DNA of 29,494 bases from an uncultured Oscillospiraceae bacterium (GCA_934589705.1 CAKTOH010000017.1:1-29494), one strand, 5' to 3'. Shown: positions 7,542 to 16,051, counted from the first letter of the stretch. Made by a program: numbers and translations. Notes: generated from the letters alone by a model not told the origin.

Positions 7542-7589
7542 GAATACAACTTACCGAACTTGCAGCGGTTTTCCCCGGGAGGAAGAGAC

Positions 7590-8660
7590 ATGTCCAAAAA
7601 ATACGAACAACTTGCGGGCATCCTGCGAAGCGAATTGCAGCAGCTGGTGCGCCAGGGAGGCAGCCGCCTGGCCACGGAGGCGGTGCTGGCCGAGCGCTAT
7701 CACATGAGCCGCCAGACCGTCCGCCACGCTCTGAAGCTGCTGGAAGAGGAAGGGCTCATCGTCCGCCGCCAGGGCAGCGGCTCCTTTGTCCGCACCGGTG
7801 CCGGGGAGACGGGGGTGCGCCAGGTGGCCGTGGTGACCACCTTCCTGGATGACTACATTTTCCCCTCCATCCTACACGATGTTCAGGGGCTTCTTTCCCA
7901 ACAGGGCTATTCCACCCTGGTCTTCGCCACGGAGAACCTGGTCAGCCGGGAGCGGGAAATTCTGACCAAGCTTCTGGACATGCAGCTGAGCGCCGTGCTG
8001 ATGGAGGGGGTAAAGACCGCCCTGCCCACGGTCAACGCCGATCTTTATCAGCTGCTCCGGGCCCGGGGGATCCCGGTGCTGTTCCTTCACGGCACTTATT
8101 GCAATCTGGGGGGCTTTCCCTCCATTCAGGACGACAACTACAGCGGCGGCTATCAGCTGACCCGGTATTTGCTTTCCAAAGGTCACACCCGAATCGCGGG
8201 GATTTTCAAAAGCGATGACACCCAGGGACCCCAGCGCTATCATGGGATGCTCACCGCTCTCCGGGACGCGGGGGTGCCCATCCGGGACGAGGCGGTTGTC
8301 TGGTTCGGCACCCGGGAGCGCTCCGCTCTGGTAGGCTCCGTGGGCCAGGGAAAAATGGCGGATTTCCTGGGAAACCGGCTGGAGGACAGCACTGCCGTGG
8401 TCTGCTACAACGACGAAATTGCCTATCTGGTCATCCGCCAGCTGCTGGCCGCGGGAAAGCGGGTGCCGGAGGATGTGGCGGTGGTCAGCTTCGACAACAG
8501 CTTCTACAGCCAGATCGGCCCGGTGCCTATCACCTCTCTTGGCCACAAGGCCAGCCGCACCGGCAAGGCAGCGGCCGCCGCGCTGCTGCAAATGCTTTCC
8601 GGTTCTCAGCCGGATGAGGAACGTCTGGAATGGGAGCTCTTCGTCCGTGCCAGCGGCTAG
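7590..8660 (+). CDS. araR: GntR/LacI-type transcriptional repressor, AraR-like
   Basis: 356 residues. The N-terminus (1-68) is a GntR winged helix-turn-helix: LATEAVLAERYHMSRQTVRHALKLLEEEG, then the wing RRQGSGSFV. The rest is a LacI-type sugar-binding domain. Signatures YIFPSI (89-94), FKSDDTQGPQR and CYNDEIAYLVI match B. subtilis AraR, which responds to L-arabinose. The start at 7590 is supported by GGGAGGAAGAGAC directly before it; the frame is open further upstream but lacks a ribosome site. It is divergent from the furanose transporter operon and probably represses it and itself. The AraR resemblance is strong; the effector is inferred. Confidence 0.82.
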   Translation: MSKKYEQLAGILRSELQQLVRQGGSRLATEAVLAERYHMSRQTVRHALKLLEEEGLIVRRQGSGSFVRTGAGETGVRQVAVVTTFLDDYIFPSILHDVQGLLSQQGYSTLVFATENLVSREREILTKLLDMQLSAVLMEGVKTALPTVNADLYQLLRARGIPVLFLHGTYCNLGGFPSIQDDNYSGGYQLTRYLLSKGHTRIAGIFKSDDTQGPQRYHGMLTALRDAGVPIRDEAVVWFGTRERSALVGSVGQGKMADFLGNRLEDSTAVVCYNDEIAYLVIRQLLAAGKRVPEDVAVVSFDNSFYSQIGPVPITSLGHKASRTGKAAAAALLQMLSGSQPDEERLEWELFVRASG

Positions 8661-8802
8661 CGGCGTATCGCCGCGGACAATGTGCGCACCAGCTGGTCTG
8701 TATTCGTTTTTCTCCTGGGTACCGATCGGCATCGTTCCTGCTGAGCAATTGCAATCGTGGTTGTCATTGCACACCGAAAGACGATACCCCTTCAAAGCCA
8801 TT

Positions 8803-8850
8803 CTATAAAAACAACCAGGCGCGCTGCAAAGATTGCAGTGCGCCTGGTTT
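8803..8850. terminator. Terminator between convergent araR-like and sensor genes
   Basis: Fifteen-bp stem with one G-T mismatch (8815-8829/8833-8847). On the minus strand it is followed by TTGTTTTT, so it ends the sensor operon; on the plus strand it is followed by a weaker TTTCGGCTTT and may also end the regulator transcript. Confidence 0.8.
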
Positions 8851-8860
8851 CGGCTTTCTC

Positions 8861-9835
8861 TCAATATTCCCGGCCGGCGATGATCTCCTCGGTCAGAGTC
8901 TCCGGGGTGAACTGCTGCTCTTCAATATACTGCTGCTTTTTGGGAGTCTGTCCGGCCTCCAGGGTGCGGACAATCTCCTCCGCCATGGGGCCAAGCAGGG
9001 GGTTACACTCCATGACCAGGGAAATTTTTCCCGCCATGCACAGCCGCAGCGCGTTCCGGGTGGCGTCAAAGCAGATCACGTCCACATCCCGGCCGCAGAC
9101 ATAGCCCTGCTCCTCCAGGGCCTGGATGGCACCGAAAGCCTCGTTGTCGTTTTCGCAGTAAACAACATCGATATTCTGGCCCTCGGGCAGGTCGTCCAAG
9201 TACCTCCCCATGGCCTCATAGGTTTTCGCCTGGGTGAAGTCCCCGTCCAACCGGGTCAGAAGGTTCCAGTTTTCGTGCCGGGCCATGCCGTCCTCCAGGG
9301 CGGCGGTGCGGCCCAGCTGGGCGGTGGAGCCCAGGGTGCCCTGGATATGGATGATCTCCACAGTTTCCGCCGGGTCATTATGCTTTCCCTCAATCCAGGC
9401 AACCGCCTTTTTTCCCTGGCCGTAAAAATCAGAGCCCACATGGGCGGCATACAAAGACGCATCCTCCACGTCCGCCATCCGGTCTACCAGCACCACCGGG
9501 ATGCGCGCGTCCCGCGCCTCCTGCAAAACCGAATCCCAGCCGGTTTCACTCAGGGGCATGAGCACGATGTAGTCCACCTGCTGCTGGATAAATTTCCGCA
9601 CGGCCATGATCTGATTTTCCTGAATCTGCCGGGCATCGTCAAAAAGCAGCCGGTAGCCCCGGCTTTCGGAGAAGGCCGCCTTCAGAGACTCGGAGTTGGC
9701 CACCCGCCAATCGGACTCCGCCCCCACCTGGGAAATGCCCACCACGATCAGGTCTTCCTCGGTGGGCTCGGTTTCCCCGGCGGCGCAGCCCGCCAGCAAA
9801 AGTAAGGATAACGTAAGGGCAATCAGCCGCTTCAT
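8861..9835 (-). CDS. YtfQ-like sugar-binding lipoprotein, probable sensory subunit of the kinase
   Basis: 324-residue lipoprotein with a short signal peptide and lipobox LAGC (C17). The binding domain is strongly YtfQ-like: VGISQVGAESDWRVANSE, QENQIMAVRKFIQQQVDYI, ETGWDSVLQEARDARIPVVL, and YCENDNEAFGAI. It resembles E. coli YtfQ even more closely than the transporter's own binding protein does. It is the third gene of the regulator-kinase-lipoprotein operon, overlapping the kinase stop by 4 bases (ATGA), with AAGGAGGTG in the kinase 3' end as ribosome site. No transporter follows it. Known parallel: XylFII of Clostridium beijerinckii, a binding protein that presents sugar to a LytS/YesM-type kinase. 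The sensory role is inferred from context. Confidence 0.8.
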   Translation of the reverse strand: MKRLIALTLSLLLLAGCAAGETEPTEEDLIVVGISQVGAESDWRVANSESLKAAFSESRGYRLLFDDARQIQENQIMAVRKFIQQQVDYIVLMPLSETGWDSVLQEARDARIPVVLVDRMADVEDASLYAAHVGSDFYGQGKKAVAWIEGKHNDPAETVEIIHIQGTLGSTAQLGRTAALEDGMARHENWNLLTRLDGDFTQAKTYEAMGRYLDDLPEGQNIDVVYCENDNEAFGAIQALEEQGYVCGRDVDVICFDATRNALRLCMAGKISLVMECNPLLGPMAEEIVRTLEAGQTPKKQQYIEEQQFTPETLTEEIIAGREY

Positions 9836-11244
9836 GGGCGCGGCACCTCCTTCCGGACGTAGGGAATCCGGGCGGTGACCCGGGTGCCGGTTCTCTCTTC
9901 GCTTTCGATGGTCAGGCCGTACTGGGCCCCGAACTGCAATTGCAGCCGCTGATTCACCGCGGACATGCCGAAACCCAGGGGCTTCTTGCTCTGCATCCCC
10001 TGGCGCAGCTGCTCCAGCCGCTCCTGGGACATCCCCACGCCGTTGTCCTCCACCCGCAAAATCACGTCGTCTCCCTGCCGGGTGCCGGTAATGCGGATGG
10101 TGCCCTTGGCCCGCTTGAGCTTGATGCCGTGATACAGGGCGTTTTCCACCAGGGGCTGCAAGGTCAGCTTGGGGATCATGGCATCCCCCAGCTGCGGGTC
10201 GATTTCCAGGGTATACTCCATAATGTCCTGATACCGGGCCTTCTGAATCTGCAAATAGCTTCGCACATGGCTCTCCTCCTCGGAAAGGGTGATCACGTCC
10301 TCGCCCTTGCTCAGAGAATGGCGGAAGAAGCCGGAAAGGTTGGAGACCATCTCCACCGCCTCCTGCTGCTTGTCCGCCTCGATGAGCCAGATGATGGTAT
10401 CCATGGTGTTGTAGAGAAAATGGGGATTGATCTGGGCTTGCAGCAGTGCCAGCTCCGTCCGGCGCAGGCTCTCCTGTCGCTGATGGCTTTCCCGCATCTG
10501 CTCGTCCAGCCGGGCGATCATCTGCTCCATGCCTCGGCTCAGGGTTCGGATCTCCCGAATTTCCGACTTCACCGGCTCCAGAGCCGTCAAATCTCCGGCG
10601 GTGACCGCCTCCATCCGTCCCGAAAGCTCCTCCAGCGGCCGGGTGATGGACTGGCTCAACCGGATGCTGTAGCGCAGGGTGAAAGCCAGGGTCAGAGCCG
10701 CCACCAGAGCGATCACCGCGATCTCCCCGGCCATCTGCCGGGTGGCCGTCTGCTGCACCGCGTTCAGCTCCGCCGCCTCATAATAGAGGTAGGTGTACAT
10801 GTACTCCTCCACCAGGGAGGTGAGGATGTACACATTGTTTTCCAGCTGGCTTAAGCGCTGGTCATAGTCCGAAGTCTTTTCGATCTGGTAGATTTTCCCC
10901 TCCAGATTTTCGCACAAATCCAGGACGCTGGTGATGGCCTGCCGGCTGTTTTTCCGGGTGGTGGTAGCCCGGAGGGACTTGGCCAGGGTCTGAGCGTCCC
11001 GGACTTCCTCAATGGGCAGGCCCTGGGAATACTGACTTTCAATGACGTAATAGTACATTTTCTGGTCAATGGAATTTTTGAATTCCCGGTTGAATTCCGA
11101 GGCCGTGGTCACGTTGTGCAAAAGCCGGGCATAGTGCCGGTTGTAGCTTACCAGCATCATCAGCGCCGCCGCCATCAGGACGGCCAGCAAAATGGCGATG
11201 GCGGTCACCAGCTGCCGGAGCCGCCCCTTGATGGAATAGGTCAT
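9832..11244 (-). CDS. YesM/LytS-type sensor histidine kinase
   Basis: 470 residues. Transmembrane helix 1 (about 12-33), an extracytoplasmic helical domain (34-172, small and with no obvious pocket), helix 2 (174-194) and a HAMP linker (about 195-250). Then a His_kinase (PF06580-type) domain with phospho-acceptor H275 in NPHFLYN (273-279). The ATPase domain has N-box LQPLVENALYHG (362-373), G1 VEDNGVGM (398-405) and G2 GFGMSAVNQRL (424-434). It overlaps the response regulator stop by 4 bp and the lipoprotein start by 4 bp, so all three are co-translated. The small outer domain fits a kinase that senses through a partner lipoprotein rather than binding sugar itself. Confidence 0.9.
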   Translation of the reverse strand: MTYSIKGRLRQLVTAIAILLAVLMAAALMMLVSYNRHYARLLHNVTTASEFNREFKNSIDQKMYYYVIESQYSQGLPIEEVRDAQTLAKSLRATTTRKNSRQAITSVLDLCENLEGKIYQIEKTSDYDQRLSQLENNVYILTSLVEEYMYTYLYYEAAELNAVQQTATRQMAGEIAVIALVAALTLAFTLRYSIRLSQSITRPLEELSGRMEAVTAGDLTALEPVKSEIREIRTLSRGMEQMIARLDEQMRESHQRQESLRRTELALLQAQINPHFLYNTMDTIIWLIEADKQQEAVEMVSNLSGFFRHSLSKGEDVITLSEEESHVRSYLQIQKARYQDIMEYTLEIDPQLGDAMIPKLTLQPLVENALYHGIKLKRAKGTIRITGTRQGDDVILRVEDNGVGMSQERLEQLRQGMQSKKPLGFGMSAVNQRLQLQFGAQYGLTIESEERTGTRVTARIPYVRKEVPRP

Positions 11245-12863
11245 TTCTTTCCCTTGCCTCCCCGGTAATCCCGGGGTGTGCAGCCCTGGGTCTTCTTGAA
11301 GAGGAAGCTGAAATAATGGGAATCCTTATAGCCCACCGCCGTGGCGATCTCTCCGGAGCGCAGGTCGGAATTTCGAAGGAGCTCTCGAGCCTTCTCCATC
11401 CGCTTGGCGGTCAGGTACTCCACGAAGGTGGTGCCCATTTCCTGGCTGAACACCGCGGACAGATAGTTGGGACTGATGTTGACCTCCTTGGCTACCCGGT
11501 TCAGGGAAATGTCCTCCCGCTGGAAGTTTTTGTCGATGTAATCAACCGCCTGCTTGAGAAGGCTCTTATATTGGTTTCCCGCCAGATTGTCCCGGATTTC
11601 GATTGCCCGCAGGAGAATATCCGACAGATAGCGCTTCAGATCGTCGGTGCTCACCCGCTGGCCCACCATGTTCAGACAATTCAAGCTGGTCAGAAACGCT
11701 TTCTGGCCGGTGCCCAGGGACTCCACAAACTGGGTGGCCGTAAACCGGGCACTGAGCATTAAGTATTGGCAGAAGGGCATGGATTCCAGGGCGTCCGCCA
11801 GACTATGGATGTATTCGTCCACAAAGCTGGAAATTTCCTGGGCACTGGCGCTGTGCAGCACGCCTGTGAGCACCGCCGGATTGACCTTCGCCATGTCAAG
11901 GCCCGACAAATCGTGGTCGGCACCGGTGCCTGTCAGAATGCTTACCGTGTCGGCGCTGAGTACATGCTGCTCAGGCAGAATGTGCCGGTAGGCCCACAGC
12001 CGGGAAACCTCCTCAAAGCATCCGGGCAGGGTGCTCAGGCGCTGGGTAGGCGTGCCCACCGCCACATACCATTTGCGCTCCGGGCCGTAGGTTTCATAAA
12101 GAGAGCGGACCTTGTCCACGCACCGGCGGATGATCCGCTCCATATCCCCCCGGTCGCCCAGCAGCAGCACCGCGTAGCTGGCCAGATTCCACCGGAACAG
12201 CACATACTCCGGGTGCTTGAGGAAGTGAGCAACCAACCCGTCCCGAATCCGGGCCCCGGGCTCGGAGTAAGCCTCCGCCCCGGTGTCCCGCTCGGGCATG
12301 GAGGACACCAGCACAATGTCATAGCACTGGGCACGCAGGTCTAAGTCCAGCTTTTCCGCCTGCTCGTAAATCTGCTGAACGGACAGCTGCCCCGCCACGA
12401 TCCGCTCGAAAAACCGGCGGCGGGCGTACTGCTCATAGTCCTGGGCCTCCTGGTGGAACTGGGCCAGATAGTTCTGCTGAGCCCGTTCCCCCTGGATTTT
12501 CTCCCGAACCTCCTCCAGCACCCCGATCAGGGTGCTTTTGGTGATGGGCTTGAGCAGATACCGCTCTACGCCCAGGCCGATGGCCTTCTGGGCGTACTCA
12601 AAATCGTCGTAGCCGGAGAGAATAATGACCTTCATCTGGGGAAATTCCTGAAGTACCAGCTTGCTCAGGGCCAGACCGTCCATAAAGGGCATCCGGATAT
12701 CGGTAATGAGCACATCCGGCCGCAGCTTCTGGATCAGGGGCAGGGCCATTTCCCCATCGGCGGCCTCCCCTACGAAGGTATAGCCGCACTGGGCCCAGGG
12801 CACCGTATCCCGGAGGGTCTCCCGGATAATGGTCTCGTCCTCTGCCAGAAATACACGCAGCAT
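11241..12863 (-). CDS. YesN-type response regulator with AraC-family DNA-binding domain
   Basis: 540 residues. Receiver domain 1-120 with acidic D9/E10, phospho-acceptor D55 (ITDIRMP) and K105 (LLKP). A long linker (about 125-430) of the kind seen in YesN proteins includes a charged helical stretch. The C-terminal AraC/XylS helix-turn-helix pair (about 433-535) shows DISLNRVAKEVNISPNYLSAVFSQEMG and SGEIATAVGYKDSHYFSFLFKKTQGCTPRDYR. Start codon follows AAGGAGGAAGCCCCT. First gene of the sensor operon. Expected to activate the furanose transporter from direct-repeat sites; see 7202-7244. Target is inferred. Confidence 0.9.
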   Translation of the reverse strand: MLRVFLAEDETIIRETLRDTVPWAQCGYTFVGEAADGEMALPLIQKLRPDVLITDIRMPFMDGLALSKLVLQEFPQMKVIILSGYDDFEYAQKAIGLGVERYLLKPITKSTLIGVLEEVREKIQGERAQQNYLAQFHQEAQDYEQYARRRFFERIVAGQLSVQQIYEQAEKLDLDLRAQCYDIVLVSSMPERDTGAEAYSEPGARIRDGLVAHFLKHPEYVLFRWNLASYAVLLLGDRGDMERIIRRCVDKVRSLYETYGPERKWYVAVGTPTQRLSTLPGCFEEVSRLWAYRHILPEQHVLSADTVSILTGTGADHDLSGLDMAKVNPAVLTGVLHSASAQEISSFVDEYIHSLADALESMPFCQYLMLSARFTATQFVESLGTGQKAFLTSLNCLNMVGQRVSTDDLKRYLSDILLRAIEIRDNLAGNQYKSLLKQAVDYIDKNFQREDISLNRVAKEVNISPNYLSAVFSQEMGTTFVEYLTAKRMEKARELLRNSDLRSGEIATAVGYKDSHYFSFLFKKTQGCTPRDYRGGKGKK

Positions 12864-12886
12864 AGGGGCTTCCTCCTTACGGATTC

Positions 12887-13054
12887 ATACTATTTCCTGA
12901 TTAAAATCTCAATTTTAATCAGGAAGGCATCGCCTGAAGGCGCTGCCAGTTTTGTGATTTATAAGGAAAGAAATCACAAAACAAGTCTCATATGAACTCC
13001 ATGCCCTTCAGGCAATTAAAATCTTTTTTAAAGATTTTAATTGGAGTTCAGTAT
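12887..13054 (-). repeat. ATAC...GTAT hairpin-mosaic element, copy C (168 bp)
   Basis: Bounded by ATAC and GTAT. Stems: 12894-12907/12912-12925 (14 bp, AT-rich), 12926-12934/12939-12947 (GC, one mismatch), 12950-12960/12971-12981 (11 bp) and 13013-13026/13030-13043 (14 bp, AT-rich); an outer TGAACTCCA/TGGAGTTCA pair encloses the last one. Read on the minus strand it ends AGGAAATAGTAT, matching the AGAAATAGTAT end of copies A and B, while its stem sequences differ. It fills the gap between the FAD dehydrogenase and the sensor operon, 10 bp from the former's stop. Confidence 0.7.
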
Positions 13055-13063
13055 CAGATTTTT

Positions 13064-14431
13064 TTACTTTCCGGCAATGTCCCGGGCCACATGGATGCCG
13101 CTGGCGGAGGCATGGGACAAAGAGTGGGTGATACCGCTGCCGTCGCCGATGATGTAAAGGCCGGGATAGCGGCTCTGGAGCTTCTCGTCCACCTCAACCT
13201 CCATGTTGTAGAACTTGACTTCCACGCCGTACAGGAGAGTGTCGTCGTTGGCGGTGCCGGGAGCCACCTTGTCCAGGGCATAGATCATTTCGATAATGCC
13301 GTCAAGGATTCGCTTGGGCAGCACCAGGCTCAGATCGCCGGGGGTGGCGTTCAGGGTGGGGGTGACGAAGGATTCCTCAATTCGGTTGGGGGTAGACCGG
13401 CGGCCCCGGATCAGATCGCCGAACCGCTGGACAATGACACCGCCGCCCAGCATGTTGCTGAGTCTGGCGATGGACTCGCCGTAGCCGTTGGAATCCTTGA
13501 AGGGTTCGGAGAAGTGCTTGGCGACAAGAAGGGCAAAGTTGGTATTCTCCGTCTGCTTGGCCGGGTCTTCATAGCTGTGGCCGTTGACGGTGATGATGCC
13601 GTTGGTGTTCTCGTTGACCACCGCGCCCTTGGGGTTCATGCAGAAGGTGCGCACCTTGTCCCCGTACTGCCGGGTGCGGTAGACGATCTTGCTTTCATAG
13701 AGTTCGTCCGTCAGGTGGGAGAAGACCTCCGCGGGCAGCTCCACCCGGACGCCGATGTCCACCCGGTTGGACTTGGTGGGGATGTCCAGCTCCCGGCAGA
13801 CCTGCTCCATCCACTTGCTGCCGCTGCGGCCTACGGAGATGATGCACTTTTCGCAGGTGAAGGTTTCCTTGGCAGTGACTACCTCATAGCCCCCGTCCAC
13901 AATTTCCACCTTCTCCACCGGGGTGTCGAAGAAGAAATCCACCTTATCCTTCAGATAGTTATAGAGGTTTTCCAGCACCACATAGTTGATGTCTGTGCCC
14001 AGATGGCGGACGGAGGCATCCAGCAGATGCAGGTCGTGCTGGATGCAGGCCTTCTTGAACTGGGTACCGGCGGTGGTGTAGAGCTTGGTGCCCGCACCGC
14101 CGTAGCGCATGTTGATTTCGTCCACATAGCGCATCAGCTCCAAGGCCTGACGCTTGCCGATATACTCAAAGAGCGTGCCGCCGAAATCGTTGGTAATGTT
14201 GTATTTTCCGTCGGAGAAGGCACCGGCGCCGCCGAAGCCGCTCATAATGGAGCAGGTTTTGCAGCCGATGCAGGTCTTTACCTTTTCTCCGTCGATGGGG
14301 CAGTGACGGCGGGCAAGGGCGTGGCCTGCCTCGATGACCGCCACCTTCTTCTCCGGGCACCGCTGGGTCAGCTCATAAGCGGAATAGATGCCGCCGGGGC
14401 CGGCACCGATAATCAGAACGTCGTAATTCAT
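13064..14431 (-). CDS. NAD(P)/FAD-dependent dehydrogenase, COG2509-like
   Basis: 455-residue flavoprotein. FAD-binding Rossmann motif at the N-terminus (VLIIGAGPGGIYSAYEL), a cysteine cluster C54-x2-C57-x2-C60 within KTCIGCKTCSIMSGFGGAGAFSDGK, and the C-terminal FAD motif YIIGDGSGITHSLSHASASG. This combination belongs to the uncharacterised FAD-dependent dehydrogenases of COG2509, common in anaerobes; the substrate is not known. The cysteine cluster might bind a metal or be redox active, but this is a guess. The start is set by GGAGGAAACCC-ATG. It has its own promoter (14491-14519) and no operon partner. Confidence 0.8.
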   Translation of the reverse strand: MNYDVLIIGAGPGGIYSAYELTQRCPEKKVAVIEAGHALARRHCPIDGEKVKTCIGCKTCSIMSGFGGAGAFSDGKYNITNDFGGTLFEYIGKRQALELMRYVDEINMRYGGAGTKLYTTAGTQFKKACIQHDLHLLDASVRHLGTDINYVVLENLYNYLKDKVDFFFDTPVEKVEIVDGGYEVVTAKETFTCEKCIISVGRSGSKWMEQVCRELDIPTKSNRVDIGVRVELPAEVFSHLTDELYESKIVYRTRQYGDKVRTFCMNPKGAVVNENTNGIITVNGHSYEDPAKQTENTNFALLVAKHFSEPFKDSNGYGESIARLSNMLGGGVIVQRFGDLIRGRRSTPNRIEESFVTPTLNATPGDLSLVLPKRILDGIIEMIYALDKVAPGTANDDTLLYGVEVKFYNMEVEVDEKLQSRYPGLYIIGDGSGITHSLSHASASGIHVARDIAGK

Positions 14432-14490
14432 GGGTTTCCTCCAAAATATTCTATGCGTTTTTCTGGGTTCGCATAATCTCTTACGTTATC

Positions 14491-14519
14491 AGTATAGCGT
14501 ATCTACCGGGAAATAGCAA
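14491..14519 (-). promoter_or_regulatory. Promoter of the FAD dehydrogenase gene
   Basis: Minus strand TTGCTA (14514-14519), 17-bp spacer, TATACT (14491-14496); the leader is about 50 bases. Confidence 0.65.
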
Positions 14520-14522
14520 GAC

Positions 14523-14550
14523 GAAAAAACGCGCCGTTTCCCGGCGCGTT
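14523..14550 (-). terminator. Terminator between the M20 gene and the FAD dehydrogenase
   Basis: Stem AACGCGCCG/CGGCGCGTT (14528-14536/14542-14550), followed on the minus strand by a T-rich run (14524-14529). It would stop transcripts from the M20 gene before the FAD promoter. Confidence 0.65.
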
Positions 14551-14586
14551 GGGTTATTGTCTTCAAAAAAGCTTTCGGACTACCGT

Positions 14587-14625
14587 GTCATTGCGAACCA
14601 GTGACCGATGTCACTGGTGTGGTCC
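14587..14625. repeat. Diverged copy of the dispersed TGTCATTGCGAACCAG repeat
   Basis: TGTCATTGCGAACCAG followed by a short loop and CACTGGTGTGG, the same layout as the 43-bp repeats at 25888 and 26185 but with a different loop and tail. The gene-free stretch 14551-14939 otherwise holds the MITE-like element and a short hairpin. Confidence 0.7.
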
Positions 14626-14675
14626 CTTCCAGGGATTCCCTCCGGTCACAATCCCCCGGTACTCCCGAGAACCAA

Positions 14676-14842
14676 TTAGGGTCTATCTGAAAACCGGAAA
14701 TATGACCAACGGCGAGGGATTTTCCGCCTGATGAAGCCATTTTTTTGCAGGAATACTCTGCGTATTGCAAGAAAAAATGGTGCCCAGCAGGTGGAAAAGA
14801 CCCGCTGTTTGGGCGTGTTGACGGTTTTCAGATAGACCCTAA
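14676..14842. mobile_element. MITE-like element with perfect 21-bp terminal inverted repeats
   Basis: The 21 bases at 14676-14696 (starting TTAGGGTCTATC) are the exact complement of 14822-14842. Total length is 167 bp with no coding potential. Inside, CCATTTTTT (about 14737) pairs with AAAAAATGG (about 14773) around a GC-poor loop. No transposase is nearby and a target duplication is not obvious beyond TTA/TAA within the ends themselves. Could be a non-autonomous transposon or a structured RNA element. Confidence 0.7.
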
Positions 14843-14848
14843 GAACTC

Positions 14849-14878
14849 GTAGGGGACGATGCCCTCATCGTCCCATGA
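14849..14878. repeat. Short dispersed hairpin (GTAGGGGACGATG type)
   Basis: GGGACGATG and CATCGTCCC form a 9-bp stem with loop CCCT. It resembles the GTAGGGGCG repeat at 17319-17366 and probably belongs to the same group of short intergenic palindromes. Confidence 0.55.
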
Positions 14879-14939
14879 ATTGCAAGTCTATCCTTATATT
14901 CCGAGGCTCACAGAATCTTTCGGCTTTCTATGGGCAGTC

Positions 14940-16028
14940 TTATTGAAAGCGTTCCGCCAAAGTTTCGAAGAAGTCAGCTCCGGCCTTCAGTATCTCCTCG
15001 TCAAAGTCGAAGGTATCCGTATGCAGGGCGGGCACGTCCCCCAGACCCAGGAAGAAGAACATGCCGGGCAGAGTCTTCTGATACCAGGAAAAATCCTCGG
15101 CGGTCATACTGGGGCTTTTCAGCACCCGGAAGGGGCATATCTTTCCTACCCGCTCGGCCAGATTCTCCGGATTCATCACCGCGGGGTAGCCGTCGCTGAA
15201 ATGGATATCCACAGTGCAGCCGTATTTGGCTTCCAGTTCCGCCCCAATATCCCGGAGGCCCTGGGCAAGACCCTCAAAAATTTCATCCTGGAAGGCTCGG
15301 AGTGACCCCTCCATCCGGGTATGGGCGGACAGGGCATTGCGCACGGTGCCGCTTTCAAATTTTCCGAATTTCAGCAGACGATAGACCCTATCCGGCAGCT
15401 TCCGCTCCATTTCCATGGCCTTCCGGTAAAATTCCGTCCCGGCCATCAGGGCGTCGATGCCCTCCGCCGCCTTGGCGATGTGGGCGGATTTTCCGCAGAT
15501 GTCCACATTCACCTCGCTGGAGCGAGCCATCAGCTCCCGGGGACGGCTGGCAATGACCCCGGCCTCCAGCCCCGGCCACAGATGCAGGCCGAAAATGGCC
15601 TGTACCCGGTACTCCCGGAACACGCCGGTTTCGCAGATGTCCCGGGCCCCGCCGGTGGTCTCCTCCCCGCTCTGGAACACCAGCAGTACATTGTGGGGCA
15701 GCTCCCGTTTTTCGCTGAGCCGCCGGGCAAGCTCCAACACAATTGCCATATGCCCGTCGTGGCCGCAGGCGTGCATCCGCCCCGGATGCCGGGAGGCGTA
15801 AGCCGCCCCGGTTTTTTCGGTGATGGGCAGGCCGTCGCAGTCCGCCCGGAAGGCGATGGCATCCGCTTTTCCAAAGTCAAACCAGGCGCACAGGCTCCCC
15901 GCCGCCGGGGAGAACACCCGGCAATGCAATCCCGCCAGGGCATTTCGCAGATAGGCGAAGGTCTCGGGCAGACACCTGTCCAGTTCCGGAATTTCATGCA
16001 GAGCCCGGCGATCCTCACGCAGTTTCAT
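14940..16028 (-). CDS. M20-family metallo-deacylase, probable N-acetyl-diaminopimelate deacetylase
   Basis: 362-residue zinc amidohydrolase of the M20D type. Metal and catalytic motifs in order: RADCDGLPI (61-69), HACGHDGH (86-93, with C88 and H90), SGEETTGGA (120-128, catalytic glutamate), GLHLWP (147-152), a dimerisation domain (about 165-280), and a C-terminal PALHTDTFDFDEE with the last metal histidine. It is divergent from dapH; B. subtilis has the equivalent pair ykuQ (dapH) and ykuR (N-acetyl-diaminopimelate deacetylase) side by side. The pathway role is therefore likely, although M20D enzymes also include other amidohydrolases. Start follows AAAGGAGGGAGCGCCA. Confidence 0.8.
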   Translation of the reverse strand: MKLREDRRALHEIPELDRCLPETFAYLRNALAGLHCRVFSPAAGSLCAWFDFGKADAIAFRADCDGLPITEKTGAAYASRHPGRMHACGHDGHMAIVLELARRLSEKRELPHNVLLVFQSGEETTGGARDICETGVFREYRVQAIFGLHLWPGLEAGVIASRPRELMARSSEVNVDICGKSAHIAKAAEGIDALMAGTEFYRKAMEMERKLPDRVYRLLKFGKFESGTVRNALSAHTRMEGSLRAFQDEIFEGLAQGLRDIGAELEAKYGCTVDIHFSDGYPAVMNPENLAERVGKICPFRVLKSPSMTAEDFSWYQKTLPGMFFFLGLGDVPALHTDTFDFDEEILKAGADFFETLAERFQ

Positions 16029-16051
16029 TGGCGCTCCCTCCTTTGGAAATC

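Noticed and set aside
5905..7707. 600-codon plus-strand frame through ytfQ and the divergent control region
   Set aside because: Antisense glycine/valine-rich translation of a real gene joined to intergenic DNA.
12992..14476. 494-codon plus-strand frame opposite the FAD dehydrogenase
   Set aside because: Shadow of a gene with clear FAD motifs at both ends.
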